This document shows, piece by piece, positions 1 to 6,947 of a stretch of 37,447 nucleotides of DNA. The notes under the pieces are model-generated. The model had not been told where the DNA came from, ran no database searches, and saw only the letters and a program-made list of their open reading frames with translations. The stretch comes from an uncultured Prevotellaceae bacterium (GTDB lineage Bacteria; Bacteroidota; Bacteroidia; Bacteroidales; Bacteroidaceae), in assembly GCA_902784755.1 (NCBI GenBank), contig CACZVX010000018.1:1-37447 (forward strand). Direction: 5' to 3'. The position numbers were made by a program, and so were the translations under genes. Within the stretch, counting starts at the first letter, position 1, and each line of letters begins with the position of its first letter.

Positions 1-381
1 AATGGTAGCAGCATTGGCCGTATGAACAAAGACATTTGGCTCACCCATTTCAAGATTACTGGAGCCATAGATGCCTCTGTCTATCCGCCCATAGAATTTT
101 CAAATAGTCTTGATAAAGACAATGACGCTGTGAAGCTCGTGGTATTCAAGAACGTTTCTTTCAAAGAGGCCAACGGCAAGAATACCTTCGCCACGACTGA
201 TGCTACGACCAACCGCAACTTGAACGAGTTTAAGGTTATTGTACGCACCAGTAATTACGCTGACTTTGCTGGCGACATACTACCTATGGGAAAAGTCAAC
301 CTCACAGGTATCCTGACTCGCTTCAATAACGACTGGCAGTTGCTCATCCGTACTGCAGACGACATTCAAAAAGTCGATTAA
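1..381 (+). CDS. C-terminal part of a DUF5689/OB-fold-like exported protein (5' end outside window)
   Basis: The reading frame is open from base 1 to a TAA at 379-381, so this is the 3' end of a gene starting upstream; the internal ATG at 22 need not be the start. The 126 visible residues alternate hydrophobic and polar positions as in a beta-barrel fold. A segment 'GDILPMGKVNLTGILTRFN' followed by 'WQLLIRTADDI' resembles the end of the OB-like DUF5689 modules found in Bacteroidetes lipoproteins: a strand, a Gly turn, 'L(T)G.L' and a last strand 'WQL.IR...D'. The next gene starts 31 bp downstream, has several OB-like modules of its own, and is probably cotranscribed. Family assignment is from pattern recognition only; the function (possibly nucleic-acid or polymer binding at the cell surface) is inferred. 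Confidence 0.7.
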   Translation, partial: NGSSIGRMNKDIWLTHFKITGAIDASVYPPIEFSNSLDKDNDAVKLVVFKNVSFKEANGKNTFATTDATTNRNLNEFKVIVRTSNYADFAGDILPMGKVNLTGILTRFNNDWQLLIRTADDIQKVD

Positions 382-412
382 TATTTCACCGAAACAAAAA
401 AAATAACATCAT

Positions 413-2122
413 ATGAAAAAGCTATTTTATTCTATGTTTATGCTGGCTGCGATGTTATCCTTCACAGCCTGCGAGGATGTACCTGCTCCTTACGACATTC
501 CAAATGCCTCAGGAGGCGAATCAGGAGATGACGCCGATTACAGTGCTGCAGCCGGTAGCGGTACATTAGCAGATCCCTTCAACACCACAGCAATACTGAA
601 GTTGGCCTCTGAGCTAGATGCCGATGCTCAAAGTGACCAGGAGTACTATTTCAAAGGCAAAGTGGTTTCCGTCACAGAACAATTTGGTACCCAATATGGT
701 AATGCCACTTTCTATATGTCTGATGATGGTACAACCAAAAATCAGTTCTATGTATTCCGCGCACTTTATTTCAACAATAAGAAGTACACATCGGGTACCA
801 CTCTCAAGGAAGGCGATGAAGTCGTTGTCTGCGGAAAAGTTACCAACTTCAAGGGCAATACACCTGAGACTGTTCAGGGCAGTTGCTATGTTTACTCTAT
901 CAATGGAACAGGCGGTGGTGGCGGAAGTTCTGCCGAGACCATTGGAACCATTGACAATCCTAAGAGTGTCAGCGATGTGGTCACCATCATCAATTCTATG
1001 GCAGACAACCAGACTAGCAATGAATTGTACTACGTAAAAGGTACTATCAAGCAGATTAAGACCACCGATGAAAATATTGCTAAGTACAAGAACATCGACT
1101 ACATCATCACAGACGGCAAGACCGATATCACTGTTTACCATGGAAGGAACCTTGACAATACCGAATTTACTGGTCCCGGACAGATTAATGTAAACGACGA
1201 AGTTATCGTTTTGGGTAATCTCCAGAAGTATGTCAATGCAAATACGGGTGCCGTGACTCCCGAGCTTGCTCAGGGCAACTACATTGTGAAACTCACCAAG
1301 GGATCTGGTGGGGGCGGTGGTGAAACCCCATCGACAGATGCCAAGAAAGTAACCGTAGCAGAATTCAATGCTGCTGAAGTAAACGACAACGTATGGTATC
1401 AACTCACGGGAACCGTGGAGAATCTCAAGGATGGAGACCTATACGGCAACTTTGACCTTAAGGACGAAACGGGTTCTGTATATGTCTATGGACTGCTCTC
1501 TGAAAAAGGCGGCGAGAAAAAGAAGTTCCAGGATCTGGCTGCAGCCAAGGGAATTAATAACGGCAGCAAGATTACTATTATCGGTACACGCGGTGTATTC
1601 AACGATAAGATTGAAGTATTGAATGCCTACTTCGTAAGCATCGAAGGTGGTGGCGGATCAAGTGAACAAGGCGGCGGTGGTTCCGGTGACGGCCCTGGAA
1701 CCGTTAGCGGCAATACCATTACAGTCAATGCAGCAGACTTCGGAGTAGCTAACGGTACAGAGATGGGTACACAGACATTGTCAGATGGTACAAAACTCGT
1801 GTTCGACGGTGGTGGAAACTCGAATGCCCCTAAGTATTATAACTCAGGTACCAACATCCGTATGTATCCAAAGAATACAGTTACCATTACGGCTTCTAAG
1901 AACATTTCAAAAGTTGTCTTTAACGTCGACGAATATCAAGGAACCATCTGCAATGCTAGCGGTGATATCTCAGCATCTCCCGGAACGATTGCTCTTGATG
2001 GTAAGGTCGTTACAATAAGTGGCATCTCTGACAAGTCCACTGTGATCACCAACACCTCTTCAGGTACGGGTGCTGCGAGCCAGATTCGCGTCATTTCTAT
2101 TGAAATTACTTACGCGAATTAG
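413..2122 (+). CDS. Multi-module OB-fold lipoprotein with Gly/Ser linkers (DUF6359/DUF5689-like)
   Basis: The 569-aa product begins with a lipoprotein signal peptide: a hydrophobic stretch and lipobox FTAC with Cys20, followed by the acidic 'EDVPAPY' opening seen in many Prevotella surface lipoproteins. Three similar modules follow, at about residues 45-165, 175-297 and 305-410. Each has a 'YYFKGKVVSV / YYVKGTIKQI / WYQLTGTVENL' strand and a '(G)DEV.V.G.(V/L)' strand typical of an OB fold. They are separated by linkers of Gly and Ser (about 166-172, 297-303 and 411-426). The last 140 residues form a different beta-rich domain with several Gly/Asn turns. No catalytic motif is visible. The likely role is binding at the outer membrane surface, possibly of nucleic acid or glycan (inference). 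It probably forms an operon with the preceding partial gene. The inverted repeat at 2145-2178 could end its transcript. Confidence 0.85.
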   Translation: MKKLFYSMFMLAAMLSFTACEDVPAPYDIPNASGGESGDDADYSAAAGSGTLADPFNTTAILKLASELDADAQSDQEYYFKGKVVSVTEQFGTQYGNATFYMSDDGTTKNQFYVFRALYFNNKKYTSGTTLKEGDEVVVCGKVTNFKGNTPETVQGSCYVYSINGTGGGGGSSAETIGTIDNPKSVSDVVTIINSMADNQTSNELYYVKGTIKQIKTTDENIAKYKNIDYIITDGKTDITVYHGRNLDNTEFTGPGQINVNDEVIVLGNLQKYVNANTGAVTPELAQGNYIVKLTKGSGGGGGETPSTDAKKVTVAEFNAAEVNDNVWYQLTGTVENLKDGDLYGNFDLKDETGSVYVYGLLSEKGGEKKKFQDLAAAKGINNGSKITIIGTRGVFNDKIEVLNAYFVSIEGGGGSSEQGGGGSGDGPGTVSGNTITVNAADFGVANGTEMGTQTLSDGTKLVFDGGGNSNAPKYYNSGTNIRMYPKNTVTITASKNISKVVFNVDEYQGTICNASGDISASPGTIALDGKVVTISGISDKSTVITNTSSGTGAASQIRVISIEITYAN

Positions 2123-2139
2123 AAATAATTTCAGAAATA

Positions 2140-2171
2140 TTTGGCGGGCTGCGAAATTCTTTGTAATTTTG
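2140..2171 (+). promoter_or_regulatory. Promoter of rpmE2 (Bacteroidetes type)
   Basis: TTTG at 2140-2143 and TAATTTTG at 2164-2171 are separated by exactly 20 nt, matching the Bacteroidetes sigma-ABfr consensus TTTG / TAnnTTTG. Transcription should start near 2178, giving a leader of about 30 nt that is AT-rich and has no strong Shine-Dalgarno site. Confidence 0.75.
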
Positions 2172-2178
2172 CAGCCCG
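2145..2178. promoter_or_regulatory. 14-bp inverted repeat overlapping the rpmE2 promoter
   Basis: Bases 2145-2158 pair with 2165-2178 (one G-T pair, 6-nt loop). The dyad sits between and over the -33 and -7 elements of rpmE2. As RNA it would be a hairpin at the end of the upstream lipoprotein transcript, so it may be that gene's terminator, an operator for rpmE2, or both. Confidence 0.6.
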
Positions 2179-2209
2179 AAATATATTTAATTAATTAATA
2201 AACAAGAAA

Positions 2210-2464
2210 ATGAAAAAAGGTATTCATCCCGAAAACTATCGCCCCGTCGTGTTTAAGGACATGTCCAACGGCGATATGTTCCTCTCACGTTCCACATGCA
2301 AGACTTCAGATACAGTGGAATTTGAAGGCGAAACTTACCCAGTGGTAAAACTTGAAATTTCTAACACTTCTCACCCGTTCTACACTGGTAAGAGCAAGCT
2401 CGTTGACACGGCAGGTCGCGTTGATCGCTTCATGAGCCGCTACGCTAAGAGCACCAAGAAGTAA
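2210..2464 (+). CDS. rpmE2: 50S ribosomal protein L31 type B
   Basis: The 84-aa protein opens '[19 protein letters not shown]', continues with '[12 protein letters not shown]' and ends '[20 protein letters not shown]', the signature of L31. It lacks the CxxC zinc ribbon of type A L31, so it is the zinc-independent type B form (about 80-90 aa), the usual L31 in Bacteroidetes. It binds the large ribosomal subunit at the bridge to the small subunit. It has its own promoter at 2140-2171 and a strong terminator at 2493-2534, so it appears to be a single-gene unit between two exported-protein genes. Confidence 0.97.
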   Translation: MKKGIHPENYRPVVFKDMSNGDMFLSRSTCKTSDTVEFEGETYPVVKLEISNTSHPFYTGKSKLVDTAGRVDRFMSRYAKSTKK

Positions 2465-2492
2465 TATCTTTTTAAGATAAACCCAACAAGCG

Positions 2493-2534
2493 AAATGCGT
2501 CAGCGTGTAGTTGCATATGCACGCTGGCGCATTT
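2493..2534 (+). terminator. Rho-independent terminator of rpmE2
   Basis: A 15-bp stem (2493-2507 with 2520-2534, one G-T pair) with a 12-nt loop is followed by a T-rich run (ttttcttttt). It lies 29 bp after the rpmE2 stop. Confidence 0.85.
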
Positions 2535-2552
2535 TCTTTTTAACTGAAACCC

Positions 2553-3536
2553 ATGAAGCACAAACATCTTCTCCCCACCCTTTTGTTCGCCCTCGCACTT
2601 GCGGCTTGCGGCGGCAGTGATGGCGATGGATATACTCCTGGTCCTGGTGAAAAGCCAAAACCTGTCAATGCGAATGAGAACAAGAATATTACGACCAGTG
2701 ATTATCGCTACGGTCGTTTTGAGTTTCCGAAACTCAGCAGCACCAACAGTGTGGTCATCATCCATACTACTAACGACAATGTGGATCCCGACCGTATCAA
2801 CTATTGTGTAGAATGGGATTATCAGAAAAAGTCGCAGCGCTGGAGTTGCTATCAACTGACGAAATCGACCACAAAGCAGAATACAAGGCGCTATGAAGGA
2901 AATCCACAATACCCCATTGATCCTGATTTGGCAAGAATTAATTCCACCTATTATTTCGACCGCCCATCAAGCGACTATGCTATAGACGATTATTTCTGGG
3001 GCTCAGGCTTTGACCATGGACATATCTGTCCTTCTTACGACCGTCTGTATTCCAAAGAGGCTAATTACCAGACTTTCTACCTCACCAACATGCAGCCGCA
3101 GTATAATAATTTCAATGCCGGACTGTGGCTCAATATGGAGAACTTCGTGCAGAAGGTGGCTTCATCATTGGCTGCAACCGACACCATGTGGGTTTGTAGA
3201 GGTGGAACCATTGGCAACGTGACTATCAACGGAGTAGAAGAGTATGGCATTCTACAATATATCAAGGACAAACTCATTGTACCTAAGTTTTTCTTTTCCA
3301 CTTTCATTATCAAGAAAAATGGCCAGTACGGTGCCTTCGCTTTCTGGGCTCTAAATGAGAACAAGAACCGCAAAAACGAATATCTTAATGCTTACACGCT
3401 CAGCATTGACGAACTTGAAAAGCGTACGGGCATCGACTTCTTCTGTAATTTTACTGACGAATTAGAGAATAGGCTGGAAGCCATGACCGCAGAGAACATT
3501 AATACAGCCTGGCAAAATTACGAGCAATTTAAATAA
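2553..3536 (+). CDS. Exported DNA/RNA non-specific endonuclease (NUC1/Serratia nuclease family), lipoprotein
   Basis: The 327-aa protein has a lipoprotein signal (lipobox LAAC, Cys19) and then a Ser/Gly/Pro-rich spacer. The beta-beta-alpha metal nuclease core is visible: D154-H155-G156-H157 replaces the family motif DRGH, with His157 expected to be the general base. 'TNMQPQYNNFNAGLW' follows and supplies the metal-binding Asn, Asn188. The family cleaves DNA and RNA without sequence preference using Mg2+. The lipid anchor and periplasmic or surface location suggest use of external nucleic acid. The gene starts right after the rpmE2 terminator, has no clear promoter of its own, and ends at a strong terminator. 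The family call is secure; the link to the OB-fold lipoproteins upstream is inferred. Confidence 0.93.
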   Translation: MKHKHLLPTLLFALALAACGGSDGDGYTPGPGEKPKPVNANENKNITTSDYRYGRFEFPKLSSTNSVVIIHTTNDNVDPDRINYCVEWDYQKKSQRWSCYQLTKSTTKQNTRRYEGNPQYPIDPDLARINSTYYFDRPSSDYAIDDYFWGSGFDHGHICPSYDRLYSKEANYQTFYLTNMQPQYNNFNAGLWLNMENFVQKVASSLAATDTMWVCRGGTIGNVTINGVEEYGILQYIKDKLIVPKFFFSTFIIKKNGQYGAFAFWALNENKNRKNEYLNAYTLSIDELEKRTGIDFFCNFTDELENRLEAMTAENINTAWQNYEQFK

Positions 3537-3545
3537 TCAATAAAG

Positions 3546-3583
3546 AAAGAACGTACGACCTGAAAATCGTACGTTCTTTTTTT
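3546..3583 (+). terminator. Rho-independent terminator after the nuclease gene
   Basis: A perfect 13-bp stem (3546-3558 with 3567-3579, 8-nt loop) runs directly into a T run. It starts 10 bp after the nuclease stop. Because it is symmetric it may also act for the convergent lipoprotein gene at 3605-4108. Confidence 0.9.
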
Positions 3584-3604
3584 ATCTGACTTCCTGTCAA
3601 GCGT

Positions 3605-4108
3605 TTACTTTGTCAAGACAACCGTCCGGGGCTTCACTTCTTTCTGAATCTTAGACCATCCATAATCCCAGCTATACTCGCGGTAGAATCTGAAGGATGC
3701 CAAGTATTCACCACTGTAGTAATCATGGAACTCTCCAACGAAGGTGTCTCCGTAATCATACAGATTCCAGTTGTAGATGGCAATATGAGAACCGTCGCTA
3801 TAATCCATGTAAATCACTCTGTTGCGAACCTCATAGTAGAAGTCAACGATATCTGTAACTCCCCAACTATCGTAGTCAACTTCACGACCGCTACCGCGAG
3901 CATAAGAATAAGGATCTTGATAGAACTCGATCTGAGCCTTTGTATAGTAGGAACTTCCGCCATAGCGATCATATCCACTGGTGATAGTGCCCCTCCAAGT
4001 GCCTTGCAGGCTGTAAGCAATATCATCATCGTCTGTTTCGCAAGACATAACCGAGAATGACAGCATTGCTATCGCAACCATCGTCATCAGTGTGTGAAAT
4101 CTTTTCAT
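3605..4108 (-). CDS. Small Tyr-rich lipoprotein of unknown function
   Basis: The 167-aa product has a signal peptide ending in lipobox VMSC (Cys23) and then an acidic tether 'ETDDDD'. The mature part is rich in Tyr, Asp, Gly and Trp. It begins 'LQGTWRGTI', a pattern seen at the first strand of lipocalin-like beta-barrel lipoproteins in Bacteroidetes ('G.W.G.I'). Alternating strands such as 'VIYMDYSDGSHIAIYNWNLYDYGDTF' fit a small beta-barrel. No catalytic residues are recognisable. It is a single gene with its own promoter at 4149-4179, convergent with the nuclease gene. Confidence 0.8.
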   Translation of the reverse strand: MKRFHTLMTMVAIAMLSFSVMSCETDDDDIAYSLQGTWRGTITSGYDRYGGSSYYTKAQIEFYQDPYSYARGSGREVDYDSWGVTDIVDFYYEVRNRVIYMDYSDGSHIAIYNWNLYDYGDTFVGEFHDYYSGEYLASFRFYREYSWDYGWSKIQKEVKPRTVVLTK

Positions 4109-4148
4109 ATCTCTAATGTTTTAACCGTTTAACTTCTTGTTTACAATG

Positions 4149-4179
4149 CAAAGGTAAGGTAAAAACATGGATTCTCCAA
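4149..4179 (-). promoter_or_regulatory. Promoter of the 3605-4108 lipoprotein
   Basis: On the minus strand TACCTTTG (4156 to 4149) is preceded, 20 nt upstream, by TTG (4179 to 4177). This fits the Bacteroidetes consensus. Transcription would start about 35 nt before the ATG at 4108. Confidence 0.65.
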
Positions 4180-4280
4180 GGGAAAAAACCATATTCTTCA
4201 GTAGGGAAATCCCCATTTTGTTGAAAAAGAGATTTTTCTCTCTTCATCGCAAAAATATGTTTGAACCAAAGGCTTTGTCT

Positions 4281-4380
4281 AAATGCCATAGAAGCAACGC
4301 TTAAATGCCATAGAGACGTTGCCTAAATGCCATAGAGACAATGCTTAAATGCCATAGAGACAAACCTAGGTGCTATGAAG
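4281..4380. repeat. 22-bp tandem repeat, four copies plus a decayed fifth
   Basis: Units begin with AAATGCCATAG at 4281, 4303, 4325 and 4347, exactly 22 bp apart. The first 11 bases are identical in all four and the remainder varies (endings GCTT, GCCT, GCTT, ACCT). A weaker copy (AGGTGCTATGA) starts at 4368. It lies in the 384-bp gap between the lipoprotein gene and gpx, upstream of the gpx promoter. Confidence 0.9.
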
Positions 4381-4406
4381 GATATTGAAAACCTTAAAAT
4401 TCAATA

Positions 4407-4434
4407 ATTCTTCATTCTTCATTCTTCATTCTTC
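4407..4434. repeat. 7-bp tandem array ATTCTTC x4
   Basis: Four perfect heptamers fill 4407-4434, just upstream of the gpx -7 element. The complement (GAAGAAT) belongs to the same purine-rich heptad type as arrays elsewhere in this window. Confidence 0.9.
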
Positions 4435-4446
4435 ATTTATTTAATG

Positions 4447-4454
4447 TATCTTTG
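4447..4454 (+). promoter_or_regulatory. -7 element of the gpx-trxB promoter
   Basis: TATCTTTG matches TAnnTTTG and lies 38 bp before the gpx ATG. No TTTG is found 20 nt upstream; that position falls inside the ATTCTTC array. Confidence 0.6.
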
Positions 4455-4492
4455 TACAAGAAACTATTTATACAAACACGTCAATAGAAAAA

Positions 4493-5044
4493 ATGAAAAC
4501 AATTTATGATTTCTCTGTCAAAGACAGAAAGGGAGGCCTTGTTTCCCTGAAAGAGTATGCAAATGAGGTTATACTCATCGTCAACACAGCCACCAAGTGC
4601 GGCTTCACTCCTCAATACGACGAATTAGAGGCCCTCTATGAGAAGTATCATTCTCAGGGCTTTACAATTCTCGATTTCCCCTGCAACCAGTTTGGACAGC
4701 AGGCACCAGGAACCGACGAGAGCATCCATGAGTTCTGCAAACTCAACTTTGGCACCGAATTCCCCCGATTCAAGAAGATTAAGGTAAACGGTGAGGACGC
4801 TGATCCTCTCTATAAATTCCTTCAGGAGCAGAAGGGTTTTGCAGGCTGGGATATGGAGCATCCTATCGCTCACATCCTCGACGACATGCTTTCAAAGGCT
4901 GATCCCGATTACAAGCAGAAGCCCGACATCAAGTGGAACTTTACCAAATTCCTTATCAACAAGAAGGGACAGGTGGTTGCACGCTTCGAACCAACAGAGA
5001 AAATAGAGAACATCGAAAAACAAATTGAAGAGCTTTTAAAATAA
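4493..5044 (+). CDS. Glutathione peroxidase family thiol peroxidase
   Basis: The 183-aa protein has the full thioredoxin-fold GPx signature: 'NTATKCGFTPQY' with peroxidatic Cys36 (Cys rather than selenocysteine), 'FPCNQFGQQAPG' with the catalytic Gln70, and 'KWNFTKFL' with the Trp-Asn pair. Length is normal for bacterial GPx/BtuE. It reduces hydrogen peroxide and organic peroxides. Such Cys-GPx enzymes usually take electrons from thioredoxin rather than glutathione. The stop codon (5042-5044) is followed directly by the trxB ATG with no spacer, so the two genes are very likely translationally coupled, which supports a thioredoxin-dependent role. Confidence 0.95.
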   Translation: MKTIYDFSVKDRKGGLVSLKEYANEVILIVNTATKCGFTPQYDELEALYEKYHSQGFTILDFPCNQFGQQAPGTDESIHEFCKLNFGTEFPRFKKIKVNGEDADPLYKFLQEQKGFAGWDMEHPIAHILDDMLSKADPDYKQKPDIKWNFTKFLINKKGQVVARFEPTEKIENIEKQIEELLK

Positions 5045-5977
5045 ATGGAACACATCAAATGTCTGATTATCGGCAGTGGCCCTGCCGGCTATACCGCCGC
5101 CATCTATGCCGGACGTGCCAATCTGGCTCCCGTACAATATTGCGGACTACAAATCGGGGGACAGCTCACGCAGACCACCATTGTAGAGAATTTCCCCGGC
5201 TATCCTGACGGTGTGGATGCCAATCAGATGATGATGGAACTCCGCCAACAGGCCGAGCGTTTTGGTGCTGACATCCGTGACGGCGTCATCATGCAAGCAG
5301 ACTTTTCTAAAAAACCTTATGTGCTGACGCTCGACGACGGAACAGCTGTAGAAGCCGATACCGTTATCATCGCTACTGGTGCTTCAGCAAAATATCTGGG
5401 TCTTGCTGATGAACAGAAATATATGGGACAGGGTGTTTCTGCCTGTGCCACCTGCGACGGATTTTTCTATCGCAAGAAGGTCGTGGCTGTTGTTGGTGGC
5501 GGCGACACAGCTTGTGAAGAGGCCTCCTATCTTGCACAGCTTTGCTCAAAGGTATATATGATTGTTCGCAAGAATTATCTCCGTGCCTCTGACATCATGA
5601 AGAAGCGTGTAGCAGAGAATCCCAAGATTGAGGTGCTCTTTGAGCACAACACTCTCGGTCTTTACGGAGAGAACGGCGTGGAAGGTGCCCATGTAGTGAA
5701 GCGTAAGGGTGAACCCGACGAGGAGCGCTACGACCTGCCTATCGACGGATTCTTCCTGGCTATCGGCCATAAGCCTAACACCGATGTCTTCAAAGAGTGG
5801 CTGGACCTTGACGAAACAGGCTACATCAAGACCAAAGGCGATTCACCTTGCACAAACATTCCCGGTGTCTTTGCCGCCGGTGACTGTGCTGATCCCCATT
5901 ATCGTCAGGCCATCGTAGCTGCCGGTAGTGGCTGTAAGGCTGCCCTTGAAGCCGAGCGTTATCTGCAGACACTCTAA
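5045..5977 (+). CDS. trxB: Thioredoxin-disulfide reductase
   Basis: The 310-aa flavoprotein has the FAD-binding GSGPAG at 10-15, the redox pair C134-A-T-C137 ('CATCDGFFYRKK'), the NADPH-binding GGGDTA at about 151-156 and the C-terminal FAD motif 'GVFAAGDCADPHYRQ'. It passes electrons from NADPH through FAD and the Cys pair to thioredoxin. Length is standard for the low-molecular-weight bacterial enzyme. It sits directly after gpx in one operon and is followed by a hairpin at 5994-6027. Confidence 0.97.
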   Translation: MEHIKCLIIGSGPAGYTAAIYAGRANLAPVQYCGLQIGGQLTQTTIVENFPGYPDGVDANQMMMELRQQAERFGADIRDGVIMQADFSKKPYVLTLDDGTAVEADTVIIATGASAKYLGLADEQKYMGQGVSACATCDGFFYRKKVVAVVGGGDTACEEASYLAQLCSKVYMIVRKNYLRASDIMKKRVAENPKIEVLFEHNTLGLYGENGVEGAHVVKRKGEPDEERYDLPIDGFFLAIGHKPNTDVFKEWLDLDETGYIKTKGDSPCTNIPGVFAAGDCADPHYRQAIVAAGSGCKAALEAERYLQTL

Positions 5978-5993
5978 TAAAAAACCCTATCAG

Positions 5994-6027
5994 GCACAGT
6001 AGCATGAATGCTTTCATGCTGCTGTGC
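5994..6027 (+). terminator. Hairpin after trxB, weak terminator candidate
   Basis: A 15-bp stem (5994-6008 with 6013-6027, one G-T pair, 4-nt loop) lies 16 bp after the trxB stop. It is not followed by a T run, so it may be an RNA-stabilising 3' structure or an attenuator before the Fic gene rather than a true terminator. Confidence 0.5.
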
Positions 6028-6050
6028 TTCCTAAACATAAAAAACAAACT

Positions 6051-6947
6051 ATGTCTGAATCAACCCCCCAAGAAAAAAGAAACGAGAAATTCAAGATGGA
6101 GGATTTTGGCGAATATTTTCGCCAGAATAATCCTGAAACTAAAAGTCGTGCCTATATCTGGGCTGCAGCTATTGGCCTGCAAGCCACTGACGGTCTGCGA
6201 ACATCCAATGTTCTGCGGCAGACAGCACGGCAACATATCGAGCATCTAATTACAATGGAGGAAGCTAAGCAGTACATCAGGAAATACTACGAAGACAATC
6301 CCGCCACGACACCAGAGAAGAACAAGGAGCAGGAGGCCGACAAGGTTGCCTGCAACATTGCAGAAATTCTCTTCAGCGAACAGGAAGTAGATTTCAGCAC
6401 TGATGGCTATATGAACCTCCACCGGCAGATTTTCGACGGAGTCTATGAACACGCTGGAAAACTGCGCAACTGCGATCTCTTTAAAAAAGAATGGGTACTG
6501 GAAAAAGAGACTGTGGTCTATCTCCATTGGGAAGAAATACGCATAGCCCTAGACAGTAACTTTGATTTCAAGGAGAATATCAATTACCAGAAAAGAAGAG
6601 GCAGGGAACTTGTGGAATGGATCTCACATTTCACCGCTGCCATTTGGCACATCCACCCCTTCAACGAGGGTAATACCCGAACAACGGCAGTTCTGACCAT
6701 CCTCATCATGCGTTCCCTTGGTTATGATCTCAGCACTGACGTCTTCGCAGACCATTCCTGGTATTATCGAAACGCTTTGGTGAGGGCCAATTATATGGAT
6801 CTGGACAGAAACATCCATGTACATCCCGAATATCTGATACGCTTCTATAGCAACTGGATACTTGGTGAACGATGGGATCTCCGCAACCGCTATCTCCTCC
6901 TTCACCCTACGCTCAACTGGTTATCACAACCCAATCTGGCAGACTAA
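6051..6947 (+). CDS. Fic domain protein (putative AMP transferase)
   Basis: The ATG at 6051 gives 298 aa; a GTG at 6024 would start inside the preceding hairpin and is unlikely. The Fic motif 'HPFNEGNTRTT' contains the catalytic His202 and the anion-binding EGN. Compared with the canonical HPFx(D/E)GNGRxxR, the second Gly is Thr and the last Arg is Ala, a variant common among Bacteroidetes Fic proteins. Fic enzymes usually transfer AMP or another phosphate-containing group to a target hydroxyl. The N-terminal 70 residues ('IWAAAIGLQATDGL...') resemble antitoxin-VbhA-like sequences fused to some Fic proteins, but a strict inhibitory (S/T)xxxE(G/N) helix is not evident. No separate antitoxin gene is adjacent. 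The stop overlaps the stop of the convergent symporter gene by 4 bp. Target unknown. Confidence 0.9.
   Translation: MSESTPQEKRNEKFKMEDFGEYFRQNNPETKSRAYIWAAAIGLQATDGLRTSNVLRQTARQHIEHLITMEEAKQYIRKYYEDNPATTPEKNKEQEADKVACNIAEILFSEQEVDFSTDGYMNLHRQIFDGVYEHAGKLRNCDLFKKEWVLEKETVVYLHWEEIRIALDSNFDFKENINYQKRRGRELVEWISHFTAAIWHIHPFNEGNTRTTAVLTILIMRSLGYDLSTDVFADHSWYYRNALVRANYMDLDRNIHVHPEYLIRFYSNWILGERWDLRNRYLLLHPTLNWLSQPNLAD

Noticed and set aside
614-1402. 262-codon minus-strand open frame opposite the OB-fold lipoprotein
   Set aside because: The sense frame has a signal peptide, repeated modules and linkers; the antisense frame has no start context or recognisable domain.
4281-4380. CRISPR array
   Set aside because: The period is only 22 bp with an 11-bp conserved head, there are no unique spacers of 30 bp or more, and no cas genes are present.
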